A stretch of DNA of 64,000 nucleotides, from assembly GCA_023101725.1 (NCBI GenBank), contig JALJCO010012596.1, positions 304,490 through 368,489 of the forward strand, read 5' to 3'. The notes beneath the pieces are model-generated. The model had not been told where the DNA came from and ran no database searches. It saw nothing but the letters and a program-made list of their open reading frames with translations. The stretch comes from Atherinomorus stipes (lineage: Eukaryota; Chordata; Actinopteri; Atheriniformes; Atherinidae). Shown here piece by piece: positions 1 through 11,659 of this stretch (positions within the stretch are counted from its first letter, which is position 1; every line of letters begins with the position of its first letter). A program made the translations under genes and the position numbers.

Positions 1-155
1 TATTTTGTATCAACATTTTGCTTTTATTCAGCATTTCTTTCAGTCAAAAGACACTTCATTGATAATTTGCGCAAAATGTTCAAATTCAAAAAAGGGCTAC
101 AAATGCGCACCTTACAGCTGTTTTGCAATGTACACAACATCATATGAATGAAAAA
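1..155. other. Left edge, probable slc8a1 intron
   Basis: AT-rich sequence with no recognisable gene or repeat end. It lies downstream of the slc8a1 exon on the minus strand, so it is probably intron of that gene. This is inferred from position only. Confidence 0.3.
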
Positions 156-1292
156 GGGGATTATCACGCTTCCGCGTTCCGGTTTCTGGAAGTTGAAACA
201 TTTGGCACTTCCTCTTCCGGGCCATGTTAACGACAGCCGTTCCTGCTCTGTTATACTGTTTAAATCGGATAAACTCCAAACATATTTAAGTTTTCATTCC
301 AGACTGAAGTGATACTGGATCAAAAGCTGGATCAAAGGGATCGATTCGCCGCGGTGAAGGGCCGAACTTTATAATAAAACACACGTTTGTTTGTCGCCGG
401 TGGGGCACAACACCGGCACTTCACAGCATGCTAGCATTAGCCAGCTAGCGTTTACTGACGTGCTTAACTTTGTGCGTCTTAAAACACACATACATCTGAA
501 AATCGGGTCTGTACCCCCCCCTTTCCAGTGGAACAACTGGGGACTGCCAAGAAAGGAGACGCTTTCAGATGCTTGTGTGTTTTCAGCCGCACAAAGTTAG
601 GCACGTTATCGAGCTGGCTAATGCTAACCTGCTAACCGTAGTCCGCCAGCTACTACTCTGTTAAACTTTGTAAATCGGATAAACGCCAATGCCAAGTTTT
701 CATTCCAGACTGAAGTGATGCTGAGGAAGAAGTGGATCAAAACGACAGATTCGCCGCGGTGAAGGACCGAACTTTATAATAAAACGACACACGTTTGTTT
801 GTGGCCGGCAGACTGTGCAGTCGTGTTAGCAGGTTAGCATTAGCCAGCTCGATAAAGTGCCTAACTTTGTGCGGCTGAAAACACACAAGCATCTGAAAGC
901 GTCTCCTTTCTTGGCAGTCCCCAGTTGTTCCACTGGAAACGGGGGGGTACAGCCCCGATTTTCAGATGTTTGTGTGTTTTAAGACGCACAATGTTAAGCA
1001 CGTCGGTAAACGCTAGCTGGCTAATGCTAGCATGCTGTGAAGTGCCGGTGTTGTTCCCCACCGGCGACAAACAAACGTGTGTTTTATTATAAAGTTCGGC
1101 CCTTCACCGCGGCAAATCGATCGCTTTGATCCACTTCTTCCTTAGTATCATTTCAGTCTAGAATGAAAACTTAAGTATGTTTGGAGTTTATCCGATTTAA
1201 ACAGTATAACAGAGCAGAAACGGCTGTTGTTAACATGGCCCGGAAGAGGAAGTGTCCAAAATCCGGGAACTTCCGGTAAGCGTGATAATCCC
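156..1292. mobile_element. THAP-derived foldback element, copy 1
   Basis: The 1137-bp element begins GGGGATTATCACGC and ends with the inverse complement, GCGTGATAATCCC. Its two arms mirror each other: the same 69-residue reading frame occurs on the plus strand at 391-600 and on the minus strand at 861-1070. The arm sequence is a decayed THAP zinc-finger coding region; copy 3 at 57.2 kb shows the readable version. No transposase catalytic domain is visible, so this is a non-autonomous foldback derivative. I see no convincing target-site duplication at this copy. The superfamily (P or Kolobok, both of which carry THAP domains) is unresolved. Confidence 0.8.
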
Positions 1293-2204
1293 GTATTAAT
1301 TCACTCTGAACATTAAATAAATGTGAAAAACATAAATGTTTCATAAATAATGTGTCCAACTGTTATGCAATTTCTCTATATTTGAAGAATAAAATAAATA
1401 TACTTTAAAAATATCCAAAAATAAACTTTAAGCTTTAGTTCAATGCTAGAAAATTCCAAATCGAACATTTTTCTTATTGACACCCAAAAAATCACTTTAA
1501 GTTCAGAATTACTTTTAGAAATCACGATCACATTTCGATTATGTACGTCTCAGTATCATATTACTGTTTTGTATGTGTTGTACGTTCTCTAAGAGTTTGT
1601 GTTCGTGTGTTGTGTTGTAGTAGGTGTGTATTTTATGTATTGTCACTCATGGAAGTTTGAACACCCCAGGAAGAATAGCTGCTGCTTTGCGGAAGTTAAT
1701 GGGGATCTACATAAACTAAACTAGAAAATCTGTAAGTCTTTTTATGAAAGGGGGGAAGTCTAACTGAGGTAGACATCAGCGGGTAAAGTATGAGTAAACA
1801 CTTGGACAGTGAGGCTGCTGGAATCTGTTCAGACTCAAATTCTCCGGTCAACATAAATAGCAGCAGAGTGAAGCTCCCGTCACACAGAGCAGCTCTGTTT
1901 GGATGTAAAGATCCTCACGTAAGACGGAGGCCTGGAATTATCTGGAATAAACACGATCCCAAACCTTACTGTGAGAATCCTGATTACACAACCACATAGC
2001 CTCAAGGGGTGAATTAAGAATACCCAATGAACCAGTTCAGACTTTGCTTTAGCCATCCTCAAAAAACAGATTTTTGGAAATAATGAAACTATCCTCAAAT
2101 ATTTCTTATCAGCCTGTAAAAAAAACTAAAAGGATGAAATTAAAATGCAAACATACATTCAAAGAGTTAAACCTTCAATATCTGTTTGAAATGACTGATT
2201 TATG
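1293..2204. other. No gene seen; AT-rich intronic stretch
   Basis: No splice-bounded exon, RNA gene or repeat terminus is recognisable. Short reading frames such as 1790-1999 have no family resemblance and are treated as chance. Confidence 0.4.
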
Positions 2205-3890
2205 GACCAAAAATTTATGGACCAAAATGGTCCATAAAAGTCCACAAAAACTTGTCAATAGGGGATTATCACGCTTCCGTGTTCCGAACTTCCGGTTTTA
2301 AACAGTTAGACAGCCCACTTCCAGTCCAGTTCAATGTCCCTGCTTTACTTCGTAGATAACGTGAATAAACGCCAACCCTACTGAAATTTTCACGGATTCC
2401 AGACTGAAGTGATACTAAGGAGGAAGTGGATCAAAGCGATTCTCCAGAGTGAAGGGCCGAACTTTATAATAAAACAACGTAGCATGTTTGTTTGCAGCCG
2501 GTGGGGCACAACACCGGCATGCTAGCATTAGCCAGCTAGCGTTTACCGACGTGCTTAACTTTGTGCGTCTTAAAACACACATACATCTGAAAATCGGGTC
2601 TGTACCCCCCCGTTTCCAATGGAGCAACTGGGGACTGCCAAGAAAGGAGACGCTTTCAGATGCTTGTGTGTTTTCAGCCGCACAAAGTTAGGCACGTTAT
2701 CGAGCTGGCTAATGCTAACCTGCTAACAGTAGTCCGCCAGCTACTACTCTGGCGTTTATCCGATTTACAAAGTTTAACAATGCCAAGTTTTCATTCCAGA
2801 CTGAAGTGATGCTGAGGAAGAAGTGGATCAAAACGACCGATTCGCCGCAGTGGAGGACCGAACTTTATAATAAAACGACACACGTTTGTTTGTGGCCGGC
2901 AGACTACAGTCGTGTTAGCCTGTAAGCATTAGCCAGCTCGATAACGTGCCTAACTTTGTGCGGCTGAAAACACACAAGCATCTGAAAGCGTCTCCTTTCT
3001 TGGCAGTCCCCAGTTGTTCCACTGGAAACGGGGGGGTACAGACCCAATTTTCAGATGTTTGTGTGTTTTAAGACGCACAATGTTAAGCACGTCAGTAAAC
3101 GCTAGCTGGCTAATGCTAGCATGCTGTGAAGTGTCGGTGTTGTGCCCCACCGGCGACAAACAAACGTGTGTTTTATTATAAAGTTCGGCCCTTCACCGCG
3201 GCGAATCGATTGCTTTGATCCAGCTTTTGATCCAGTATCATTTCAGTCTGGAATGAAAACTTAAGTATGTTTGGAGTTTATACGATTTAAACAGTATAAC
3301 AGAGCAGGAACGGCTGTCGTTAACATGGCCCCGAAGAGGAAGTGTCCAAAATCCGGGAACTTCCGGTAAGCGTGATAATCCCCAATATTCCTCCATACTG
3401 CTCGTCCAGTGTAATCCAAGTGTCCTGAGTGGGTAGCGTCCAGCATCATTTAGTAGATTTTTATAGCCTAAACAGTACTATACAATACTACGGGAGCTGC
3501 AGCGTTCAGGGCCTACTCTGCCGATAATGCAAGCATAGAAGAAGAAATTCGCTGTTGTGCTAAGAGCGACTGAGCTGCAGACAAACACAAGAGGGGTTGG
3601 ATATTGATTTAAAACAAAGAAAGAACGAATAAGAGAACGCGTGATCTCGTCTGCGACGGCTTCCGTAGTGTCGTGAACTTCGTGGCAGCTACATGTTCAA
3701 CTGTTTTGGCTCTAAAAATCTACTAAATGATGGTTTCCAGTAAATTCTGGACGCTACCCACTCAGGACACTTGAATTACATTGGACGAGCAGTATGGAGG
3801 AATATTAACAAGTTTTTGTGGACTTTTTGCTTCAGTCGCCGCTGAACTCCATTATATGAAAGTCGGCAGATAATGAAACCCCCCACCCCG
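2205..3890. repeat. Foldback repeat family B, interrupted by a THAP element
   Basis: The segment 2205-2260 plus 3384-3465 is the inverse complement of 3716-3835, giving arms of roughly 120-140 bp around a centre at 3466-3715. The centre and right arm recur at 42410-42960. The left arm is split by THAP foldback copy 2. The family is unknown to me and encodes nothing visible. Confidence 0.65.
2261..3383. mobile_element. THAP-derived foldback element, copy 2
   Basis: A 1123-bp member of the family at 156-1292, with the same GGGGATTATCACGC termini and mirrored arms (frames at 2488-2691 plus and 2950-3159 minus). It is inserted in repeat B. The left flank ends AATA and the right flank begins AATA. 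The uninterrupted target is present at 42774-42800 and, with one change, at 3800-3825. Comparison gives a 4-bp duplication AATA, or 5-bp CAATA if one terminal C belongs to the target. Confidence 0.85.
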
Positions 3891-4078
3891 GATCTCTGGC
3901 TGCATTTGAGAAATTAAAAAAGTGCTCCAGAGTCTTGCTCAGCATGTGGGTGAGTAGTGGAGTTGTGCATAAAACCCACTGAAACTGGAATTAAAGGTTC
4001 AACTTCTACAGTCTGGGTTATATCCAAACAAAACAGCGGTACCAAAAATTGCTGAGAGTTTTAAAAATTTATTATTTA

Positions 4079-4235
4079 AAAAAAAAAAAATATTTGAAAA
4101 AAAACCCCCCCCCCCCCAAAAACCCCCCTTCTTCCCCCCCCCTAAAAAGAAAAAAGCGCAGGGGGGGTGATAAAGGGCCCCCAAAAGAGTGGGGGATTTA
4201 ATATAAATAAAATGAAATAATTTTTTTTTTATGGG
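4079..4235. repeat. Homopolymer-dense low-complexity block
   Basis: Successive runs of A, C, T and G (7-13 bases each) alternate over about 150 bp, unlike the flanks. It looks more like unreliable consensus sequence than biology. The 89-residue minus-strand frame across it is rejected as a gene. Confidence 0.6.
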
Positions 4236-4464
4236 GGTTTTTGATTTTAACTCCATCCTCATATACATTTTAAGAAAAGAAAGAGAAGAAGATTTAAGAG
4301 TTAATGAGCAAAAAACTCAAACTTAGCAAAAACATCTGTGAATGTTAAACAGCTTTTCCCTTCAATAGACTTGTAGTTCTCAAGACCACTTTTTCATGGT
4401 CTTGGTCTTGTCAAGGCCTCGGCAGTCTTGGTATTGGTCTTTGTCTCAGTCCCTTGGTCTCACA

Positions 4465-5310
4465 ATACCTGTGTTTACATGGCGCAATTTTGATCCGATC
4501 AAACGCCAATCAGAATAAAAATGCACCATGTAAACATGTAAGCTAATCCGATCGGCCTCGATCGGAAAGAATTTCCAATCCGATCGAGAGGGGTGGTTTA
4601 AACCTTTTTACGATCCAATCAGCAGAAAAAAATCCCCATGTAAACAGTCATTCCGATCATTTCTAAGGAATTTTCTCTGCGCATGCTTGAACCACGTGGG
4701 GGCTGCGTGACGTAGCAGATTTAGGGACGACGGCGGAAGCAAAACACAACAGGACTTTGCTGGGAAACCACAGATAGCAAAGGACAGCGCCGCGGATCTG
4801 CGGCAGCTGCGCTGTTCGCCACGGATCCGCCTTCCACAGTCATGTAGGAGTCCGCTTGAACAGTGGAACGGATCCGCTGATGATCCGCGTTCTGACTGGA
4901 AACTCTGATGTCAGGCAGAGCAAAGTCAGACCTAAAGCTGCACCTTTGCTCCGGATCCATAGCGGATCTGTCCATGATGATGTGCTTCAGCCGCGGGTCC
5001 AGTACGGACCCGTTATATGGCTGTATTTTTATTTAAATCCCCACTGAAAGAGTTAATGATTATTGAGGATTTTGACGGTCAAAAATTATAAATTTAAAAA
5101 GAAAACTCCTCTTCTTACGATCTATGAGCCATTGCGCATGTCAAAAGCATTACGAACATATCTGTGCACAAGTAAATACAACCGATCGGATCACTTTTCC
5201 CCCTGTCCATGTAAACAGGACAGCTGGAAGCTCCGATCGGAAAGATATCAATCGGATAGATGAATTATTTGTTCATGTAAACGTAGCTAATGTCTCGAAC
5301 TGGCCGATCG
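4465..5310. mobile_element. MITE-like element with CATGTAAAC / GATCGGAT motifs
   Basis: Both ends carry inverted copies of an ATGTAAAC motif (about 4464-4475, 4530-4540, 4632-4645, 5208-5218, 5274-5284) and Cs/Gs of GATCGGAT type. This resembles common fish MITEs. The exact termini and superfamily could not be fixed. Short reading frames inside are not supported as genes. Confidence 0.45.
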
Positions 5311-5562
5311 GTCCTGAAGGTATTTGTAACCTATAATTTCCATTCAGGCACTGATTTTTTTTTTTATCAGTATCATTATACGCCCCCTTCAAGTACCAAA
5401 TAATACAATCTCATTTTTATACGAAGCAGCTGAACCCAGTATGGTGCTAATGTTCGACAATTCAAGAAAAATGGCAAAAAATGTTTCTTCCTTTTGGTCT
5501 CGGTCTTGGTCTCGAGCTGAACTAGTCTTGGCTTGACCTGGTCTGTCTTGGTCTTGGTCTTA

Positions 5563-6156
5563 GGGTACATTCACAAAGCTTTTTTGTTTGGAATCAGAGT
5601 CCGTTTGCTTGGAAAGTCCGATTCGTTTGGGGGAGTTGTGAATGTGCAAATAGACTCTGATCCAGAACAAACAACCGGACTCGGTCCACCTACAAACGCA
5701 GGTCTCGGTCTGATTCAAGTGAACCAAAGACAGGAAGTGGACTACAAACTGCATTGGCATTGTGGGTCAAACGTTGGACAACGTGGGTAAATGCTACGAC
5801 AACAAACACACGTGTGGGACTGCAGTACTTGTAAAGATGACTCGTGGTCAAACGTGGAGTTACGAGGAAGTAAAAGCTTTAATCGACATTGGTCTGATGA
5901 AAGCAAATCCAGCTCCTCGTACAGAAATAACGTCATTTTGTGGAGAAAACAGAAGCGAGAACCTTCTTGTTCGTTGTCTTGTCCTCACCTACGGTGAATC
6001 CGAATGCAGCGCCACCTGAGATTCTCGTCCTGTTTGACTCGTTTGGCTATGGCACAACGTGAACGCGATCTCGGTCGGGAAGACCACCCCCGCCCCCAAC
6101 CGAACCAAGTCCCCAAACGGACCGAGACTCGCGGACTATGCTTTCTGAATGCGCCC
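5563..6156 (+). mobile_element. PIF/Harbinger-type element with SANT/Myb-like ORF remnant
   Basis: The ends are inverted (GGGTACATTCACAAAGC on the left; GCTTTCTGAATGCGCCC on the right) and are flanked by TTA on both sides (5560-5562 and 6157-6159). A 3-bp TWA duplication is typical of PIF/Harbinger. A reading frame from the ATG at 5837 starts MTRGQTWSYEEVKALIDI, which resembles the Myb/SANT-like DNA-binding protein of Harbinger elements. It loses similarity after about 20 residues, probably by frameshift. No DDE nuclease is present, so it is non-autonomous. A terminal fragment of the same family lies near 10829-10895. Confidence 0.75.
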
Positions 6157-6239
6157 TTAGTCCTGTCTTAGTCTCGATACTCTCTGGTCTTGGCAGTGTC
6201 TTGGTCTTGGTTCAGGCGGTCTTGACAAGTCAACCCTTC

Positions 6240-6559
6240 AAATGTCCTGATGTGGTGGTTGTGGGGAAAATGGTGGACAGTATAATCTGATTGGTGGCCA
6301 GTTTGATCTGGTTGGGAAGATCATTCTACAGTTTGGGTCCCAATACTGAAAAAGCTTGATCGCTTCTGGTTTTGAGTCTGGATTTTGGACCAACTTGGAG
6401 GATCTGGTCTGCAGACCTCAGAGCCCTTTATGGAGTGTGCAGTTCTCGCAGGTCTGATATGTATGTTGGTCAGTTTAATGATTTACAAACAGGTGTACTG
6501 AGGCTGGGACGTGTTTATGCTTAGTAGAGCCTGTTAAAAGAGGCATTTTGGACTAACTG

Positions 6560-6560
<1 letters not shown>
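6240..6560. repeat. Unclassified interspersed repeat fragment
   Basis: Phrases such as 'gggtcccaatactg' and 'ctggtttggagtctgg'-like wording resemble a diverged copy of the repeat at 29270-29670. It may be a LINE 3' region. The class is not established. Confidence 0.3.
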
Positions 6561-7262
<702 letters not shown>

Positions 7263-8425
7263 ATCATAACGTATGGAGTAATTAACCCAATTTTGTCAAA
7301 TATTGCAAAAACTGTTGAAAGAAACATCTTCTATAACGCCTCATAATGAACTACCCTTTTATGAAACATTATGAAGAATCTAAAATTTAAAGAGAAAAAT
7401 AAATGAAGCTTCAACAATATTTTGCTTCATTTACAGATTTATTCATTTTAATTATATTCTATTAATTATATTTCTGCTCATTTTGTTTATTTTATTTTAT
7501 GTATTTAATATTCTTACATTTTGTATGAAAATATAGCATAAACATGAAAATATATTTTGATTTTTTTCATACATGTTTTTCATTTATATCAACATGATAG
7601 AAATCTATAAAATGAATTTGATAGATTTTTCAAATTTTTAGAATTTGAAAGAGATATAGAATTTTTAAACTTAATTTATAAAAACACATTTTTTTTATTT
7701 GTATTTTTTTCCTGTGCTTTTACTCATTTTTATGAGCAAATAAAGTTACAGTTACCTTTACTAGATAACAGTTACTATTAGACTCATACAGTATGCTATA
7801 ATAATACAATATTGTCTTCTGTTATTTTCATATTTATAGAATCGATCTCGTTGGGCCACCTGGACCTTCTGGCAGGCTGGTTTTGGTCCCAGATCACAGT
7901 CGATTTGTTGAAGTGTTTGCTGCTTTTTGTTAAGTGGTAGTGATTTTGAATGAGTGTCTGACTGACATTTCAACAAGCTTTACTCTGATTGGCTGAAGAT
8001 GTTCTGCTTGCTGTGGATGGACTTGTAGCTGCTCATGATGAACAGGTTGTTCAGTTCTGATCCACTGGATGTCTTCTGCATTATCTATGTTGGTCTAAAT
8101 CTTTACGCTGAATGATTTTGTTTTGTAAAGGGACTTTAGTGACACAGAACATTTGTTTATGCAAATATAATAAATGTAATATCAGGATGACGTCAATATT
8201 TTGTGTCACAATAACTGCAGCACCAATGTACTGGGACATACTATATCTGAAATCATGACGAAATACTTTGAATCAAACAGCTATATCATGTTAAAATCTA
8301 CGTTTTGACATTAAATATAGTTTTACACCCAAAATGCATCACACAATGTTTAGAAGTGGACACGGTTGTTGTTTTTTGTGATTCTTTATCTCTGAGTGGA
8401 TATTTGAAGCGAAGATTGTACTCAC
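7263..8425 (-). other. slc8a1 intron downstream of the large exon; no further exon found
   Basis: AT-rich DNA following the splice donor at 8425. I searched both strands for the next Na/Ca-exchanger exon (rest of CBD2) and saw nothing that resembles it. In this family the following intron is commonly very long. Confidence 0.4.
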
Positions 8426-10248
8426 AAGATTTCATCGTTCTCAAACTCCAGGACTCCATGAGTGTCCTCGAAGTCCTCTCCACCCCCTTTCGCCGTCCCC
8501 TCTATGGTTTTGTATGGCACCACCACAACACCACGAGCCCCTGAGGTCCGGACGACCTTCACCTCCATCATCCCGATGCTCTCACTAATGGTCATCACTG
8601 GCTCTTCAAACGTAAAGATCCCCGCATGGTCGTCGTCAAAGATGGTGACAGTCGCTGTGCACGGCAACCCTAATCCTGCGAGCGCTTCCACGTGGTTCGC
8701 GTTGTGGCCATTCGCGCCCTCTGAGACAACCCTCACATTGGTGAGGTGAACCAAGAAATGCTCGTCCTCCTCAAAGATATCGTCATCGATGATATCAATG
8801 CGGATCTCCCTCTCGGTCTCGCCTGGTTTGAACACAATGGTTCCCTCGGTGAACCGGTAGTCCGAGCCAGCGTTCGCTGTACCGTCTTCTGTCCGGTAAT
8901 CCACGGAGACGGTGCTCGTTAGGTCTCCGCCTTTACGGACTACATTGAGTGCCACACTGCCACAGTTCTCCAGACACTGGTAGGTGCTCGGGTCGAAGAA
9001 GACCTTGGAGGAAAAGTCATTCAGTGACACCTCGGAGCAGATGTCATGCTGGGTGGCTCTCTTGGCCTGGTCTGCAGCGTGCTTCTTCAGGATGTTTCCT
9101 GCTCCAGTCATGATCCTGGTGGCCTGACAGCGGTAGAAAGCTCGACTCTTCTGTTGTTGGGTTAAAACTTGGTAGTTTGCGAGTTCCATCAACTGCTCCG
9201 TCTCCTTCTCTGGATGTTTCTGTTTCAGCTCTTTCAGGATCCGAGCCACCTCTCTGCGGGCCTCCTCCTCATCCAACTCTTTCATCTCACACCCTGTCTC
9301 TCCATCCATGGACTCCTCTCTGTGAGAGTTAAGGATTTTACCGTCCATTTCGATGTCAACCTTTGAGGGAAGCTCCGGCTCCCCCTCAGTTTCGATAATC
9401 ACTCCTTTCCGCTTCCCGGCTCTGTATCGTTTGTACATGTATTTGTAAAAAAGGAGTCTGCGGTCGGCCACATAAGCAAATCCAACACAAAAGGGAAAGA
9501 AGAAGAGTGTGAGAAGCCCCTCCCATATCTCGACAACCCCCGGAGAAATGACGGCCAGGATCAGGTAAAGCCAAGTGTATGCAAAGACGCTCCAGGAGGC
9601 GGTGACGAAGAACACCCGCAGGTGCTTCACCCTCCTGATCTCTCCATCAGGGATGACAGACACGCAAAGGCCGATGATGACAAACATGTTGAAGGCGGCG
9701 CTTCCTACGATGGTGTTGGGACCCAGTTCACCTGCGTCAAAGTTGTGACCACAAACTTCCACAACTGACAAGAGGATCTCAGGGGCAGAAGATCCCAAAG
9801 CCATCAAGGTCAGGTTGGACACCGTCTCGTTCCAGATGCGAACCGTTGTGGTGATCTTCTCACCGTTTGGTTTCTTGATGGTGATCCGTCTTTCCTGTGA
9901 AGTGATGACCTCGATGGAGGCCATGAAACGATCTGCGATGATGGAGACCCCCAGGAACATGTAGGCCAAACCCACAAAATAAATGGTGGCTCTGGCCAGG
10001 CGGTCGGTGAAGGCTGGGTTTTCCGGCTTCCACAGTGGCAGGATAACGCCCTCGATGCATTTGCTGCTGCCGCCACATTTGGTGTTGTTGCTGACAGTGT
10101 TGTTGGACTGAAGCGCCAGAGTTGAACCTCCTGCAGCTGAATGCAGAAACTGTGTAGAGATGATGGTCAACAAGAGAAGCAGCTGAGAACTGGAGAGCAG
10201 GGAAAAGGTTCCTGCTCGCTTCATGGTGACACTTCAGCTCCCTTCAAC
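8426..10248 (-). CDS. slc8a1: Sodium/calcium exchanger (NCX, slc8a1-like), large first coding exon
   Basis: This exon encodes the first 599 complete residues of a plasma-membrane exchanger that swaps 3 Na+ for 1 Ca2+. The start codon is at 10224-10222. It is preceded by an acceptor (TTGCAG at 10254-10249), so 10225-10248 is 5' UTR. The coding part ends at 8426, where the donor GTGAGT begins (8425-8420). The stop codon seen just beyond lies in the intron. Residues 1-30 look like a signal peptide. Membrane segments follow from about 78, with the alpha-1 repeat motif GSSAPEILLS at 144-153. The XIP-like basic segment is at 255-274. CBD1 spans roughly 404-530 with acidic Ca2+ sites ending in DDDHAG (530-535), and CBD2 begins after that. 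Wording such as EEARREVARILKELKQKHP and TIFDDDHAGIFTFEEP fits NCX1 better than NCX2 or NCX3. A fish-specific NCX4 or either slc8a1 ohnolog cannot be excluded. The frame is intact. Confidence 0.95.
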
Positions 10249-10390
10249 CTGCAAGACACAAGAAAAGAGTCCTAAGTTTTCCAGCTTCTGCCCTAACACG
10301 TGGATCTGAGCTGGGATGGAGAATATAAACATGCCCCAGACCCAACCCTACCAAGTTCGACAAGCGTTTCTTCAAAAAGATACTCAGTCA

Positions 10391-10619
10391 TGATCCAATG
10401 GGCTATATGCACGGTTCCACTACTTCCTGAACTTCAGACAGCACCTTTGCTTCCTGTCTTTCATTATTGGACAAACTGATTAATCCAGGTGTGTCTGATC
10501 TCAATAATGGGCCAAACACACCTGGATTAATCAGGGTGTCCAATAATGAAAGACAGGAAGCAAAGGTGCTGTCTGAAGTTCAGGAAGTAGTGGAACCGTG
10601 CATATAGCCCATTGGATCA
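10391..10619. repeat. Near-perfect ~100-bp-arm inverted repeat (hairpin MITE)
   Basis: The left arm, from TGATCCAATGGGCTATATGC at 10391, is matched by its inverse complement ending at 10619, with a loop of about 20 bp near 10498-10517. Only a few arm positions differ. It lies 140 bp upstream of the slc8a1 coding exon, in the intron before it. It encodes nothing. It is probably a young foldback MITE, and its transcript would form a long double-stranded hairpin. Confidence 0.85.
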
Positions 10620-10644
10620 GGTCTACAATGAAACCAGGCACTGT

Positions 10645-10960
10645 TCCAACCCAAACATGTGAGGCCACCTTTACCGGTCTCAGATGCTGCACTATCAAGC
10701 TGAGTCCGGGGTACGGAGATAGGTAGGGAGGGAGTTCCAGAGGTGGGGGGCAGACCAACTGAATGCCCTGTGGCCCATGGTGGTTAGACGGGCTTGAAAG
10801 ACAGAAAGCTGGCAGCTGTGGAAGGATTCAGAAAGCTTTTTTGGTTCAAATCAGAGTCCGTTTGCTCGGAAAGTCCGCTTCGTTTGGGATAATGCACATT
10901 ATGAAATGTGTAATCCATTTTGGGTTATTATCTAGGGGCTTCTGGGAACCCATGCATTGG
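10645..10960. repeat. Fragments of interspersed repeats, including a Harbinger terminal fragment
   Basis: 10645-10800 resembles the 'agttccagaggtggggggc' type of fish repeat. 10829-10895 repeats the first ~70 bp of the Harbinger-type element at 5563 (ATTCAGAAAGCTTTTTTGG). Both are truncated. Confidence 0.5.
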
Positions 10961-10966
10961 GTTAAA

Positions 10967-11659
10967 CACTAAAAAAATAATGGGTTGTTTTTTCAACCCA
11001 ATTGTTGGGTATGTTTCTGTGAGAGGGGGCGGGGCTACGTTCAAAACTCAACACATCTGGACCACAAAGGCTCATGGGAAATGCAAATGCAGCAGGAATT
11101 TAACCTTTAATGATTGTTATCCTGTAAATTTGAAATATGTGTTGTACTGTCTCAGTTAGCTGTAGAAAAATCTGTTAAGTTTGAATGTTAAAGTTGCACC
11201 ATGAGTGTGAGACAGGGAGATAAACTCACCACCATAATTGACTGATCACTAACTGATGACAGATTATTAACTACGAAGGCTACCTGCCCCTGACTCTGCA
11301 TGCTGTTTTGCATAGAGAAATATACTCGCTAGTCAAAGAGATGGTTTAGGTTCAGAAAACTGAACTTCCCACATGGGATTATCTTTGGTTTTAAAGAATA
11401 ATAATTTTAAGTAACCTGTCCCAGAATTTGGAAAAAGACAATGACAAATATTCATAGTCAAAACAACCCAACATGTCAATTAATTTGACCAGTTGCTATT
11501 TGAGTTAAATGTGTAACCCATCTAGCTTGGTGAAAATGCACAATCCACTCTGTTGGGTCGAGTTAACTACTACTGGGTTGGTGCTACAGTATATTGACCC
11601 AGGGGTTGGGTTGTAAAATAACTCAAATTGGGTTACTTCTAACCCAGCAGTTTTTAGTG
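10967..11659. mobile_element. TGGGTT-rich MITE, copy 1
   Basis: The termini are inverted (CACTAAAAA at 10967; TTTTTAGTG ending at 11659). Just inside are repeated TGGGTT/AACCCA motifs on both strands. The same architecture occurs at 16259-17125. No coding sequence is visible. The superfamily is not assigned because no clear target duplication is seen. Confidence 0.7.

Larger units (their letters stand above)
4370..6240. repeat. TCTTGG-type degenerate array split by two insertions
   Basis: Imperfect TCTTGG/GTCTTG hexamers appear at about 4380-4470, 5490-5562 and 6157-6235. The intervening DNA is a palindromic element at about 4465-5310 and a Harbinger-type element at 5563-6156. The hexamer blocks read as one ancestral array interrupted twice. 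Confidence 0.6.

Noticed and set aside
391..600. Small gene with the recurring 69-residue protein
   Set aside because: The same frame appears on both strands in every THAP foldback arm; it is repeat sequence.
4079..4235. 89-residue glycine/phenylalanine ORF
   Set aside because: Artefact of homopolymer runs.
7263..8425. Next slc8a1 exon
   Set aside because: No sequence resembling the CBD2 alternative exons was found.
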